Shown: positions 9,606-18,456 of the stretch, one piece after another
Numbering within the stretch: position 1 is the first letter of the stretch
How the letters are laid out: the number at the start of each line of letters is the position of its first letter
Assembly (NCBI RefSeq): GCF_019083995.1
Contig: NZ_JAHRCU010000017.1
Coordinates: forward strand, 1-64,000
Source: Roseococcus sp. SDR
Lineage (GTDB): Bacteria; Pseudomonadota; Alphaproteobacteria; Acetobacterales; Acetobacteraceae
DNA: 64,000 nt
Direction of reading: 5' to 3'
The notes under the pieces: model-generated
Databases searched by the model: none
What the model saw: only the letters and a program-made list of their open reading frames with translations
What the model was told of the DNA's origin: nothing
Program-made: the position numbers and the translations under genes

Positions 9606-10454
9606 GTGTGCGTGCGGAACCTTATTCTGATCGGGCTGGGAGTGGCGGCGGCCGCGGGATTGGGTGGCGCCGCCTGGTGGGTGCGCGAACCCGCGCCGCA
9701 GGCCGTGGGCGTGGCCGCTGCACCGCCCCTGCCGGACAACCTGCCCCTGCCGCCCGAAATGCCGCGCCTGGCCGACGGGGCTGATTATGACCGCTGCCTC
9801 TCCCTTCTGCGGGACGACCCGGACGAGGCGATGCGCTTCGCCCAGGCCTGGGACGCGACGGGCGGCGGCGATGGTGCCCGGCATTGCATCGCCCTCGCCC
9901 TGCTCGGCCTGGGCGAGCCCGACCGCGCGGCCGACCGGCTGGAGCGCCTGGGCTCCTCAAGCCGCGCCAGCAGCCTCGCGCGCGCCGCCGTCTTCGGCCA
10001 GGCCTCCCAGGCCTGGATGATGGCGGGCGACCCGAACCGGGCCTTCGCGGCCGTCACCATCGCGCTGACGCTCGCGCCCCAGGATGTCGAGCTGCTGGTG
10101 GATCGCTCTGTGGTCCTGGCCTCGATGCAGCGCTATCGTGAGTCGATCGAGGATCTCGATTCCGCCCTGGCGCTGGAGCCAGACCGCGCCGAAGCCTGGG
10201 TGCTCCGCGCCGCGGCCCTTCGCCACCTGGAGCGCGTGGACCAGGCCTTCGTGGCCGTGGAGCGCGCCCTGGTGCTGACGCCCGACAACCCCGAGGCACT
10301 GCTGGAACGCGGCATCCTGCGCCAGTTGCGCGGCGACGTGACGGGCGCGCGCAACGACTGGCAGCGCGCCATCCAGCTGGCGCCGGACAGCATGGCGGCC
10401 GACCTTGCCGCGCAGAACATCCAGCTCAATGAACTGGGGCCGCAGCGGCGTTAG
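9606..10454 (+). CDS. Membrane-anchored TPR protein
   Basis: 282 residues from a GTG at 9606 (a second GTG at 9612 is possible). An N-terminal hydrophobic helix (about residues 5-25) suggests a single membrane anchor or uncleaved signal. The remainder is alpha-helical with at least three tetratricopeptide repeats between about residues 125 and 270, carrying the usual A-L-x-L-x-P-D/E spacing (ALALEPDRAEAW, ALVLTPDNPEAL, AIQLAPDS). Likely a periplasmic or membrane scaffold; no partner is indicated. Convergent with moaB, separated by 17 bp. Confidence 0.75.
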   Translation: MCVRNLILIGLGVAAAAGLGGAAWWVREPAPQAVGVAAAPPLPDNLPLPPEMPRLADGADYDRCLSLLRDDPDEAMRFAQAWDATGGGDGARHCIALALLGLGEPDRAADRLERLGSSSRASSLARAAVFGQASQAWMMAGDPNRAFAAVTIALTLAPQDVELLVDRSVVLASMQRYRESIEDLDSALALEPDRAEAWVLRAAALRHLERVDQAFVAVERALVLTPDNPEALLERGILRQLRGDVTGARNDWQRAIQLAPDSMAADLAAQNIQLNELGPQRR

Positions 10455-10471
10455 ACCCGCCGCCGATCGGA

Positions 10472-11008
10472 CTACTTCTCCATCAGCCGAGGCATCAGCT
10501 CGACGAGGTTGCAAGGCCGGTGCCGCGCATCGAGCTGCCAGACCAGGATGTCGTCCCAGGCGTCCTTGCAGGCGCCTGTGCTGCCCGGCAGCGCGAAGAT
10601 GTAGGTCCCCTGCGCCACGCCACCCAACGCGCGGGATTGCATGGTTGAGGTGCCGATCTTCTGGTAGCTTAGCATGCGGAAGAGCTCGCCGAAGCCCTCG
10701 ATTTCCTTCTCCATGACGCGCTTGAAGGCCTCGGGCGTCACGTCGCGGCCGGTGATGCCGGTGCCGCCCGTGGTGATCACGCAATCCACCATGGGGTCGG
10801 CGATCCAGGCGCGCAGTTGCGCCTCGATCAGGTCGGCTTCGTCGCGAAGGATCTCGCGCGCGATGCAGCGATGGCCCGCGGCCTCGATGCGCGATTGCAG
10901 GGTCTCGCCCGAACGGTCGGTGCTGAGGTCGCGCGTGTCGCTCACCGTCAGCACGGCGATGTTCACGGGGAGGAAGGTGCGGCTGGGGTCGATCGGCATG
11001 TCGATCAA
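10472..11008 (-). CDS. moaB: Molybdenum cofactor biosynthesis protein MoaB
   Basis: 178 residues. A MogA/MoaB-fold protein that adenylylates molybdopterin before MoeA acts. It has VLTVSDTR at the N terminus, VDCVITTGGTGITGRDVTPEA (nucleotide/molybdopterin-binding loop) and FALPGSTGACKDAW. With moeA and moaC 3-5 kb away, three Mo-cofactor genes sit in this segment. The start overlaps the stop of the upstream transglycosylase by 4 nt. Confidence 0.9.
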   Translation of the reverse strand: MIDMPIDPSRTFLPVNIAVLTVSDTRDLSTDRSGETLQSRIEAAGHRCIAREILRDEADLIEAQLRAWIADPMVDCVITTGGTGITGRDVTPEAFKRVMEKEIEGFGELFRMLSYQKIGTSTMQSRALGGVAQGTYIFALPGSTGACKDAWDDILVWQLDARHRPCNLVELMPRLMEK

Positions 11009-12816
11009 TTGGACCGGGCCGAGGTCATGCGCAACATGGCCGTGACCTCTTCGACGCTGGCGAAGCTCGGGAAGCCGCCGCCCGCGATCTGGTCGAGCGA
11101 GGGCGTGGGCAGGCCCAGGCGATGGGCGTAGATCCAGCTGAAGGTCAGCACGCGCGTGACGAAGCTGCGCGTCTCATGCACCGGGATGCTCTCGATGAAG
11201 AGCAGCGGGTCGGCGCGGCGCTGGGCGGCCGGCAGCCAGCGGTTGAGGTTGCCGGGGCCCGCATTGTAGGCGGCCAGCAGCCGGATCAGGTCACCCCGCA
11301 CCGCATCATGCCGCGCCAGGTAATGCACGTAGCGCTGGCCGAGCTCGAGGCTCAGCCCCGGATCATGCAGGCGCGTCACCGCCTCGCCGCGCAGCGAGGG
11401 GTCGTTGGCGACATAGCTGGCCGTCGCCGGCATGAGCTGCATGATGCCGCGCGCCCCGGCGCGGCTGACCGCGCTGGAATCGAAGCGGCTCTCCTGCAGC
11501 GCAAGCGCGTAGAGCAGCGAGGGGTCCATCCGGAAGCCGCCATTGGGCAGCAGCACGGGCAGCGGATAGCGCGCGCCATCCCGCGCGCGGCCATCCTCGA
11601 GCTGCGCGGCCGTCGCCACCTGGGCGGCGAGGCCCGGCATGTTGGCCTGCTGCGCGACGGCAAGGATGCCCTGCGTCACCGACGGGTTGTTGCGCGTGCG
11701 GCGCTGGAGCAGGCGAAGCTCGGCCTCGGCCCGCTCGCGCTGGCCGACCTGCAGGAGGGCCAGCGCACGCCAGCCGCCCGCTGTCTCGGCCAGCCCCTGG
11801 GCGCGGGCTTCGTTGGCCACGTCACGCTCCCAGACCAGTCCGGGCGGAAGGCCCAGGCTGCGGCGGGCGATCATGCCATGGAAGGTGCGTGGCTCCTGCG
11901 CGGCCTGGAGCATCCAGGGCACGTATTGCGCGGGGCGGCGGGCGCGGACGGCGGCGCGCGCGGTCCAGAAGGCGGCGGCGGCGCGCAGCGTGGGCGGCGC
12001 CTGCTCGTTGCGGGCCGCGCGCTCGAAGGCGTGGTAGGCGCTTTCGTAATTCTGCATGCCCCAGGCCGAAAGCCCGGCCTGGTAGGCGAGGGTCGCGTTC
12101 TGCGGCGCGAGGCGCAGCCCCTCCTGCGCGATGCTCCAGGCCTCGGCATCGCGCCCCTGGCGGAACAGGGATTGCGCGAGATCGGCCTTGAGATGGCCAA
12201 GATAGGCGTTGGACAGGCCGCGCCGGGCGCGGATCAGCGTCAGGGCGGCATCGAGATTGCCCTCGTTGATCCGCGCCTGGACAGCGCGTTCGAGGGCCGC
12301 GTCCCGCGTGAAGCTGGTCTCGGCCGGCGCGCGTTCCTCGGGCAGAAGATCCGCCATGGTTTCTGGCTGGCTGGGCGGCGGCGGAGCGGCTGCGCCGCGC
12401 GGCAGCAGGCGCAGCAGCGCCTCATGCAGCAGGGGCGCGTCGGGCAGGTCGGCGAAATCGGCGAGCCATGCCTGGAGTTCGTTGAGGCTGGGCTCGCCGC
12501 GATTGTAGCGGTCGGCCAGCAGGTGGCCCATCAGGCGGCGGTCATCCAGGCCCGCAGCCTCGCGGATGGCGGCCGGGATGTCGCCGCGGGCCTGGGCCTC
12601 GAAGGCCCGGCGCATGCGCGCGGCATCGGCCTGCCCCATGGGCTGTGGCAGGCCCACGGGCATGGCGGGACCCGGGGGCGTTCGTGTCCGCACCTGGAAA
12701 GGGGCGGTCTGGTCTTGGGCCCGCTGGGCGGTGGCCGGGCTGAACCCGGCGCCGAGGCAGAGAAGGCCGGCAATAACGCCGGGCAGGGTGCGGGCCATGG
12801 GGCGCAGCGCTCGCAT
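11005..12816 (-). CDS. slt: Soluble lytic murein transglycosylase
   Basis: 603 residues with a cleavable-type signal peptide (hydrophobic stretch ending ATAQRAQ, about residue 33). A long alpha-helical superhelical region (about 40-420) resembles the Slt70 U-shaped domain. A C-terminal SLT/lysozyme-like domain carries ALQESRFD with the catalytic Glu, GARGIMQLMP and LAAYNAGPGNL. It cleaves peptidoglycan glycan strands to 1,6-anhydro products in the periplasm. The 4-nt overlap with moaB makes them co-transcribed, though no functional link is known. Confidence 0.9.
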   Translation of the reverse strand: MRALRPMARTLPGVIAGLLCLGAGFSPATAQRAQDQTAPFQVRTRTPPGPAMPVGLPQPMGQADAARMRRAFEAQARGDIPAAIREAAGLDDRRLMGHLLADRYNRGEPSLNELQAWLADFADLPDAPLLHEALLRLLPRGAAAPPPPSQPETMADLLPEERAPAETSFTRDAALERAVQARINEGNLDAALTLIRARRGLSNAYLGHLKADLAQSLFRQGRDAEAWSIAQEGLRLAPQNATLAYQAGLSAWGMQNYESAYHAFERAARNEQAPPTLRAAAAFWTARAAVRARRPAQYVPWMLQAAQEPRTFHGMIARRSLGLPPGLVWERDVANEARAQGLAETAGGWRALALLQVGQRERAEAELRLLQRRTRNNPSVTQGILAVAQQANMPGLAAQVATAAQLEDGRARDGARYPLPVLLPNGGFRMDPSLLYALALQESRFDSSAVSRAGARGIMQLMPATASYVANDPSLRGEAVTRLHDPGLSLELGQRYVHYLARHDAVRGDLIRLLAAYNAGPGNLNRWLPAAQRRADPLLFIESIPVHETRSFVTRVLTFSWIYAHRLGLPTPSLDQIAGGGFPSFASVEEVTAMLRMTSARSN

Positions 12817-12908
12817 GACGAGGCACCCCTAACCCAAGCTCCGCCGGTAAAGCAAGTGTTGATTTTCCAGGACGCCCTTTATCGGCTTCGTACGGGACAA
12901 TCCTGACG

Positions 12909-13730
12909 TTAAGGTTTTTCCTTTGCCCCAATGCCGCCATCATTCATGGCGCGCTGCAACATCAGCAGATCCGCCCACGCATCACGCTTGGCGATGGGGT
13001 TGCGGAGGAGATAGGCTGGATGAAGGGTCGGCATCGCCATCAATACTTTATCTCCAAGTATTGATACTTGGTGCCAGCGGCCACGCAGGCGGGTGATGCC
13101 CTCCCGCGACTGAAGAATCCCCTTGGCCGCGACACCGCCCGCCAGCACCAGCAGGCGCGGCCGGGCCAGCGCGACATGGCGCAGCACGAAGGGCAGGAAA
13201 AGCGAGATCTCGGCATCGGTCGGCGTGCGGTTGCCGGGCGGGCGGAAGGGCAGGATGTTGGTGATGTAGAGGCTCTCGGCACGGTTCAGCCCGATGCTCG
13301 CGAACATGCGGTCCAGCAGCTGGCCGGAGGCGCCGACGAAAGGCTTGCCCTGACGGTCTTCCTCGGCGCCCGGCGCCTCGCCGATCACCATGACCGGCGC
13401 GCCGGGGATGCCGTCGCCGAAGACGAGATTCGTCGCGGTCTCGCGCAGCGGGCTGCCGGTGAAGCCGGCCATCGCGTCGCGAAGTTCGTCGAGCGTGCTG
13501 GCCTTCTCGGCCAGCGCGGCGGCCGCCTCGCCATGCGGGGTGGCCTTGCGCGCGACCGGAGCGGCCGCGCCGCGCACAGGCTCGGGCCCGCGTTCGGGCG
13601 CGGGTGCCGGCGGCGGTGCGGTGCGGCGCGCGCGCGGCGCCGCCTCCTCCAGGATCGCCTCATCGGCGCCCATGGCGATCTGCCATCGGAGGCTGGCCAG
13701 CAGCGCGTGATGCTCGGAATGAGACGCCAT
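12909..13730 (-). CDS. Family-4-type uracil-DNA glycosylase without cysteines
   Basis: 273 residues. The family-4 UDG core starts near residue 80: GEAPGAEED (118-126), [13 protein letters not shown] (128-140), [14 protein letters not shown] (157-170) and the C-terminal HPAYLLR (237-243). It would remove uracil from DNA. The usual family-4 cysteines that hold a [4Fe-4S] cluster are absent: the CRPP cysteine is Phe162 and the later one is Phe178, and the whole translated protein has no Cys. The first ~75 residues are Ala/Pro-rich and probably flexible. Divergent from the ETF-QO gene. Confidence 0.85.
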   Translation of the reverse strand: MASHSEHHALLASLRWQIAMGADEAILEEAAPRARRTAPPPAPAPERGPEPVRGAAAPVARKATPHGEAAAALAEKASTLDELRDAMAGFTGSPLRETATNLVFGDGIPGAPVMVIGEAPGAEEDRQGKPFVGASGQLLDRMFASIGLNRAESLYITNILPFRPPGNRTPTDAEISLFLPFVLRHVALARPRLLVLAGGVAAKGILQSREGITRLRGRWHQVSILGDKVLMAMPTLHPAYLLRNPIAKRDAWADLLMLQRAMNDGGIGAKEKP

Positions 13731-13821
13731 GCTGTCTTTCTACCGTGTCATGCGGGTTCCGCGAAACGGGCGCCTCGTCTAGGTTCGCGCCTCACGGAAT
13801 TTGCCGCGAAGGGTGGTCGGG

Positions 13822-15426
13822 ATGAGCGAAGAACGCGAAGCGATGGAATTCGATGTGCTGATCATCGGCGCCGGCCCGGCGGGCCTGGCCGCCGCGATCC
13901 GCCTGAAGCAGCTCAACCCCGAGATGAGCGTCTGCGTCGTCGAGAAGGGCGGCGAGGTCGGCGCCCATATCCTCTCGGGCGCCGTGCTCGAGCCCCGCGC
14001 GCTGGACGAGCTGATCCCCGACTGGCGCGAGGACCCGCCGGCCCTCGCCACCCCCGCCGGCGAGGACCGCTTCATGCTGCTGACGGAGACCAAGGCCTTC
14101 AAGCTGCCGACGCCGCCGCAGATGCACAATGAGGGCAACTACATCGTCTCGCTTGGCAATGTGGCGCGCTGGCTGGGGGCCAAGGCCGAGGCGCTCGGCG
14201 TGGAGATCTATCCGGGCTTCGCGGCGTCGGAGACCATCATCGAAGAAGGTGTGGTCAAGGGCGTCGTCGCCGGCGTCATGGGCATCGTGAAGGACGGCAC
14301 CAAGGGCCCCGACTACCAGCCGGGCATGGAGCTGCGCGCGACCACGACGCTGTTTGCCGAGGGCTGCCGCGGCAGCCTGACCAAGAAGCTCTTCGAAACC
14401 TTCAACCTCCGTGCCGACTGCCAGCCGCAGACCTATGCCATCGGCATCAAGGAGCTGTGGGAGATCCCGAAGGAGAACCACACGCCCGGCCTGATCTGGC
14501 ACAGCGCAGGCTGGCCGCTGCCCAGCGACACCTATGGCGGCTCCTGGCTCTACATGTTCGGCGAGAACCTGGTGAGCGTGGGCTTCGTGGTCGGCCTCGA
14601 CTATCCGAACCCCTGGCTCTCCCCTTTCGAGGAGTTCCAGCGCTTCAAGCACCACCCGGCCGTCGCTCCCATGCTGAAGGGCGGCAAGCGCATCGCCTAT
14701 GGCGCGCGTGCGCTGAACGAGGGTGGCTTCCAGTCCATCCCGAAGCTGACCTTCCCGGGCGGCGCGCTGATCGGCGACACGGCGGGCTTCCTCAACGTGC
14801 CCAAGATCAAGGGCACGCATCTCGCGATGAAGTCCGGCATGGTGGCGGCCGAGGCGATCGCGGGCGAAGGGATCGAGGCCTATCCCGACCTGCTGCGGCA
14901 ATCCTGGCTCTGGTCCGAGCTCGAGGGCGTGCGCAACATCCGCCCCGGCTTCGCCAAGTTCGGCTTCTGGGGCGGCATGGTGAATGCGGCGCTCGACACC
15001 TACGTCTTCAAGGGCAAGGCGCCGTGGACGATGGGGCACCACCATGACCACAGCCAACTCAAGGCCGCGGCGGACGCGCCGCGCATCGCCTACCCCAAGC
15101 CGGATGGCGTGCTGAGCTTCGACCGCCTCTCCTCGGTGTTCCTCTCGAACACCAACCACGAGGAGAACCAGCCCGCGCACCTGGTCCTGCGCGACCCGGG
15201 CAAGTGGCTGGGCGAGAACTGGGAGCGCTTCGCGAGCCCGGAGAGCCGCTACTGCCCGGCCGGCGTCTATGAGGCGGTCGGCATCGAGGAGGGCAAGCCC
15301 GCTCTTGTCATCAACGCTCAAAATTGCGTCCATTGCAAAACCTGCGACATCAAGGACCCGTCGCAGAACATCGACTGGAAGACGCCCGAGGGGGGTGGCG
15401 GCCCCAATTATCCCGGAGGGATGTAG
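13822..15426 (+). CDS. Electron transfer flavoprotein-ubiquinone oxidoreductase
   Basis: 534 residues from the ATG at 13822 (MSEEREAMEF), preferred over a TTG at 13801. Inner-membrane-associated enzyme passing electrons from ETF (fatty-acid and amino-acid dehydrogenases) to quinone. N-terminal FAD motif IIGAGPAGLAAAIRL, VVEKGGEVGAHILSGAV, and a C-terminal [4Fe-4S] ferredoxin-like site made by SRYCPAG and NCVHCKTCDIKDP. Full length for the family. Followed after 3 bp by a small zinc-ribbon-like gene and DoxX. Confidence 0.95.
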   Translation: MSEEREAMEFDVLIIGAGPAGLAAAIRLKQLNPEMSVCVVEKGGEVGAHILSGAVLEPRALDELIPDWREDPPALATPAGEDRFMLLTETKAFKLPTPPQMHNEGNYIVSLGNVARWLGAKAEALGVEIYPGFAASETIIEEGVVKGVVAGVMGIVKDGTKGPDYQPGMELRATTTLFAEGCRGSLTKKLFETFNLRADCQPQTYAIGIKELWEIPKENHTPGLIWHSAGWPLPSDTYGGSWLYMFGENLVSVGFVVGLDYPNPWLSPFEEFQRFKHHPAVAPMLKGGKRIAYGARALNEGGFQSIPKLTFPGGALIGDTAGFLNVPKIKGTHLAMKSGMVAAEAIAGEGIEAYPDLLRQSWLWSELEGVRNIRPGFAKFGFWGGMVNAALDTYVFKGKAPWTMGHHHDHSQLKAAADAPRIAYPKPDGVLSFDRLSSVFLSNTNHEENQPAHLVLRDPGKWLGENWERFASPESRYCPAGVYEAVGIEEGKPALVINAQNCVHCKTCDIKDPSQNIDWKTPEGGGGPNYPGGM

Positions 15427-15429
15427 CGC

Positions 15430-15705
15430 ATGGCCGATGCCAAGACGGACGCACGCAGCGACGCGGAGAAGATCAACGCCTTCCTGCCCAAGCGCGGCGC
15501 GCAGGGCCCCTGCTCCGCTTGCGGGCAGAATGCCTGGACGCTGGTGGGCGGGGCCGGATGGTCCGTCACCCTGCCGATGATCGACGAGGCGGGGACCATC
15601 CCTTCCGCGCCGCCGCATGTGCCGGTCTATGCACTGGTCTGCAACAATTGCGGCAACCTCCGCCTGCACGCGCAGCGCGTGGTGGATGCCGAGGAGGGAT
15701 CCTGA
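15430..15705 (+). CDS. Small protein with two CxxC pairs (zinc-ribbon-like)
   Basis: 91 residues, function unknown. Two CxxC pairs (GPCSACGQN near residue 30 and VCNNCGN near residue 73) are spaced as in a zinc ribbon. Hydrophobic strands between them fit a small beta domain. It starts 3 bp after the ETF-QO stop, and its TGA shares one base with the ATG of the DoxX gene, so the three genes form a tight operon. A role in redox or metal handling is only a contextual guess. Confidence 0.7.
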   Translation: MADAKTDARSDAEKINAFLPKRGAQGPCSACGQNAWTLVGGAGWSVTLPMIDEAGTIPSAPPHVPVYALVCNNCGNLRLHAQRVVDAEEGS

Positions 15706-16085
15706 TGCTCGACCGTTTCGCGCCCTATGGGCTCAGTGTGCTGCGCATCGTGGCGGGGCTGCTGTTCTTCCTGCACGGGCCGCAGAAGCTGATCGGCTTC
15801 CCGCCCTCGCCGCGCCCCTCGCCGGACCTCTTCTCCATGCTGGGTGCTGCGGCGACGCTCGAGACGATCGGCGGCGCGCTGCTCATCATCGGCCTCTTCA
15901 CCCGGCCCGTCGCCTTCGTCATGTCGGGGCTGATGGCCTTCGCCTACTTCATCGGCCATGCGCCGCGCAGCTTCTGGCCGACGAGCAATGGCGGGGATGC
16001 GGCGATCCTCTTCTGCTTCCTCTTCCTCTATCTCGTCTTCGCCGGCCCCGGCCCCTGGAGCCTGGACGCGCGCCGCAAGTCATGA
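15705..16085 (+). CDS. DoxX-family membrane protein
   Basis: 126 residues with four predicted transmembrane helices. Family features: LRIVAGLLFFLHGPQKL near the N terminus, TIGGALLIIGLFTRP in the middle, and FIGHAPRSFWP. DoxX-like proteins are poorly characterised inner-membrane proteins linked to thiol/redox stress. The start ATG overlaps the preceding stop (TGATG). Confidence 0.85.
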   Translation: MLDRFAPYGLSVLRIVAGLLFFLHGPQKLIGFPPSPRPSPDLFSMLGAAATLETIGGALLIIGLFTRPVAFVMSGLMAFAYFIGHAPRSFWPTSNGGDAAILFCFLFLYLVFAGPGPWSLDARRKS

Positions 16086-16095
16086 CCCTCCCGGC

Positions 16096-16290
16096 ATGAG
16101 CCTGATCTCCCTCCTGAGGCAGGGCATGGTGCTCTCGCTCGGCTGGGTGGTCTGCGCCGCCATGGCGCTGACGCATTACGGCTTCCTCTGGGCGCTGCTG
16201 CTGCTCATCCTCTGGGCCGCGCTGCTGGTTCGATTCCAGCGCAGCACGGTCGAGCACGCCAAGGCCATCGCCGCCAAGCTTGAAGGTTAG
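16096..16290 (+). CDS. Small two-helix membrane protein
   Basis: 64 residues starting MSLISLLRQG at 16096, 10 bp after the DoxX stop. Two hydrophobic segments (about residues 10-25 and 27-43) are followed by a basic, amphipathic C-terminal tail. The reading frame could be extended upstream inside doxX but the internal ATG is better placed. No family recognised. Likely co-transcribed with DoxX and the GST. Confidence 0.55.
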   Translation: MSLISLLRQGMVLSLGWVVCAAMALTHYGFLWALLLLILWAALLVRFQRSTVEHAKAIAAKLEG

Positions 16291-16295
16291 AAGCC

Positions 16296-16907
16296 ATGAT
16301 CCGCATCCACGGCACCCCCAAATCCCGCGCCTTCCGCTGCATCTGGGCGGCGGAGGAAGCCGGCCAGCCCTATGAGGTGGTGCCCACCGGCTTCGGGCCC
16401 GGCATCAAGTCGCCCGCGCATCTCAGGGTGAACCCGAACGGCAAGATCCCGGCGATGGAGGATGGCGCGCTGGTGCTCTTCGAGAGCCTGGCCATCAACC
16501 TGCACATCGCCGCCAAGGCCGGCGCGCCCCTCATGCCCGCGGGCGATGATGCGAGCCGCGCGCTGCAATGGACGCTCTGGGCCGCGACCGAGGCCGAGCC
16601 GGCCGCGATGCAATGGGCCTACAACACCTATATCCGCCCGCCCGAAGAGCGAGACCCCGGCCAGGCCGCAGCCGGCGCGGCCGGGCTGAACGCGCGGCTC
16701 GACGTGCTGGAGGGCCAGCTCGGGGCCAATCCCTGGCTGCTGGGCGAGGCCTTCACCATCGCCGACTGCAACCTGGGCGGCGTGCTCTACGGCGCCTGGG
16801 CGAACAAGTTCGATTTCGGCGGCCACACCCGCGTGAAGGCTTGGCTCGAGCGCTGCTTCAACCGGCCCGCGGCGCTGGCCGCGCGCGCCTTGCGCGACGC
16901 GGCGTGA
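16296..16907 (+). CDS. Glutathione S-transferase family protein
   Basis: 203 residues. An N-terminal thioredoxin-fold domain (MIRIHGTPKSRAFRC, then NPNGKIPAMEDG with the cis-Pro and ESLAINLHIA glutathione-binding segment) is followed by an all-helical C-terminal domain (about 90-200) including NPWLLGEAFTIADC, the GST N-capping motif. Substrate unknown. Its TGA overlaps the GTG of the aldolase-like gene. Confidence 0.9.
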   Translation: MIRIHGTPKSRAFRCIWAAEEAGQPYEVVPTGFGPGIKSPAHLRVNPNGKIPAMEDGALVLFESLAINLHIAAKAGAPLMPAGDDASRALQWTLWAATEAEPAAMQWAYNTYIRPPEERDPGQAAAGAAGLNARLDVLEGQLGANPWLLGEAFTIADCNLGGVLYGAWANKFDFGGHTRVKAWLERCFNRPAALAARALRDAA

Positions 16908-17527
16908 GCATCATCGAGACGGCCCGGCGCCTCGATGCGCTGGGCTTCATGCCGAGCAAGTCCGGCAATGTCTCGACGCGGATCGAGGGCGGCTTCCGCA
17001 TCACCCCCTCGGGCCTGCCCTATGCCGCACTGACCGAGTCGGACCTCGTGGAGGTGGCGCCGGACGGAAGCGTCCTGGCAGGCACGCGGCGCCCCTCCTC
17101 CGAATGGCGCCTGCATGCCGAGATCTACGCGGCGCGGCCCGAGGCCATGGCCATCGTCCACACGCACAGCCCCCGCGCCACGGCGCTCTCCTGCGCGCGG
17201 CGCGGCCTGCCGCCTTTCCACTACATGATCGCACTGGCCGGCGGTGACGATATCCGCTGCGCGGCCTATGCCACCTTCGGCACGGCGGAGCTGGCACTCT
17301 CCGCGATCCCTGCCCTGGCGGGCCGGCGTGCCTGCCTGCTCGCCAATCACGGCGTGGTGGCGCTGGGCACCTCGCTCGCCGCGGCCGAGACACTGGCGCG
17401 CGAGGTCGAGAATCTGGCCGGCGAATATCTCGACCTGCTGGCAGCGCGGCTTGATCCCGTGCTGCTGACGGCGGAGGAGATGGCGGCGGTCACCGCGCAA
17501 TTCGGGGGCTATGGGCGGCTGCGCTGA
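16904..17527 (+). CDS. Class II aldolase/adducin-family protein
   Basis: 207 residues starting at GTG 16904, which overlaps the GST stop by 4 nt (GTGA); the alternative in-frame starts lie far inside GST. Zinc ligands of the class II aldolase fold are visible as HTHS (His-x-His) and ANHG, with the GNVSTRI and ITPSGLPYAAL phosphate-binding segments and a Glu in EWRLHAEIY. Members act as L-fuculose-phosphate-type aldolases or methylthioribulose-phosphate dehydratases; I cannot tell which. Confidence 0.85.
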   Translation: MSIIETARRLDALGFMPSKSGNVSTRIEGGFRITPSGLPYAALTESDLVEVAPDGSVLAGTRRPSSEWRLHAEIYAARPEAMAIVHTHSPRATALSCARRGLPPFHYMIALAGGDDIRCAAYATFGTAELALSAIPALAGRRACLLANHGVVALGTSLAAAETLAREVENLAGEYLDLLAARLDPVLLTAEEMAAVTAQFGGYGRLR

Positions 17528-17529
17528 GG

Positions 17530-17629
17530 CCGAATGAATTACGCGCAATAAATGAAAGAGAGCTTGCTTTTGCGTTTCGTGGATTGAGAATTTCTCTTGT
17601 TTTTGACGTCCACGACAACGGAAAAAAGC
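17530..17629 (+). promoter_or_regulatory. AT-rich leader with nested inverted repeats
   Basis: This gap is much more AT-rich than its surroundings. It contains the perfect palindrome GAGAATTTCTC (17586-17596) nested inside a TCGTGGA/TCCACGA inverted repeat (17577-17583 and 17609-17615). It directly precedes the first of two duplicated small secreted-protein genes and looks like a promoter/operator region. No clean -35/-10 pair can be assigned. Confidence 0.45.
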
Positions 17630-17968
17630 ATGACCCTGCGTCGCCTCCTCCTCGCCACCCTCCTCACCACCGGCATCGCCGGCGCCGCCAGCGCGCAATG
17701 CGACACCAGCTTCACCCTGATCAACCGCTCGGGCTCCACCGTGCAGGAGTTCTATTTCGGCAGCAGCGCCCAGCGTGAATGGGGCGTGGACCAGCTCGGC
17801 ACCAATGTGCTGGTGAACGGCCAGAGCATGCGCTTCCGCGCGCGCAACGCCGGCGCCAACGACTTCAAGATCGTCTGGGCCAATGGCGACACGGCCGAGC
17901 TGATGCGGATCGACATCTGCGTCACCAGCGAGATCATCGCCACGCGCCGCGGCATCGAGGCGCGCTGA
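17630..17968 (+). CDS. Small secreted protein, tandem paralog A
   Basis: 112 residues, function unknown. Signal peptide MTLRRLLLATLLTTGIAGAA ending near SAQ-C. The mature part has two Cys (QCD near the N terminus and IDIC near the C terminus), likely disulfide-bonded in the periplasm. It shares FGSSAQREWGVDQLG, NDFKIVWANG and TAELM-x-IDIC with the next gene, with the same length, so the two arose by tandem duplication. The start at 17630 is set by the signal peptide and the AAAAAAGC leader. It looks like a beta-rich domain. Confidence 0.7.
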   Translation: MTLRRLLLATLLTTGIAGAASAQCDTSFTLINRSGSTVQEFYFGSSAQREWGVDQLGTNVLVNGQSMRFRARNAGANDFKIVWANGDTAELMRIDICVTSEIIATRRGIEAR

Positions 17969-18074
17969 ACATGACCGCGGCCCGCCTTGCGTGGCGGGTC
18001 GCGGCTCCCTTCCCGAAACGGCCGCTTCGCGGGGCGCGCAGCGCCATTCCCGCGGCCACTCCGAAAGAACCCCC

Positions 18075-18413
18075 ATGTCCCTCCGCCGCCTCTTCCTCGC
18101 CGTCGCGCTCGCCGGGGGCGTCAGCTCCGTGGCCCAGGCCCAGTGCGACCGGCGCTTCACGCTGGTCAATCAATCGGGCTCCACCATCAACCAGTTCTTC
18201 TTCGGCTCCAGCGCCCAGCGCAACTGGGGTGTGGATCAGCTCGGCTCCAACGTCCTGCCGAGCGGCCGAAGCATCCGCTACGAGACGCGCCACAGCGGCC
18301 GCAACGACTTCAAGGTCGTCTGGGCCAATGGCGCCACGGCGGAGCTCATGAACATCGACATCTGCGCGACCAGCGAGATCGTGGCCACGCAGCGCGGCAT
18401 CGTCGCGCGCTGA
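18075..18413 (+). CDS. Small secreted protein, tandem paralog B
   Basis: 112 residues, same length and architecture as the preceding gene: signal peptide ending VAQAQ, Cys just after the cleavage site, NQSGSTINQFFFGSSAQRNW, DFKVVWANG and the C-terminal IDIC. Roughly two-thirds of positions match its neighbour. The 106-bp spacer holds a GC-rich stem (GCGGCCCGCC/GGCGGGTCGC), perhaps attenuating transcription between the copies. Function unknown. Confidence 0.7.
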   Translation: MSLRRLFLAVALAGGVSSVAQAQCDRRFTLVNQSGSTINQFFFGSSAQRNWGVDQLGSNVLPSGRSIRYETRHSGRNDFKVVWANGATAELMNIDICATSEIVATQRGIVAR

Positions 18414-18422
18414 GGCAAGTGC

Positions 18423-18450
18423 GGGCGCGCGGCGACAAGGCCGCGCGCCC
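18423..18450. terminator. Perfect 11-bp stem-loop between convergent genes
   Basis: GGGCGCGCGGC at 18423-18433 pairs with GCCGCGCGCCC at 18440-18450 around a 6-nt loop. It lies between a plus-strand stop (18413) and a minus-strand stop (18457), where a bidirectional terminator is expected. There is no T tract, so efficiency is uncertain. Confidence 0.45.
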
Positions 18451-18456
18451 AGCCCC

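Noticed and set aside
13792-15669. 625-codon antisense frame over the ETF-QO gene
   Set aside because: The plus strand encodes a complete, motif-rich ETF-QO; the antisense product shows no family pattern.
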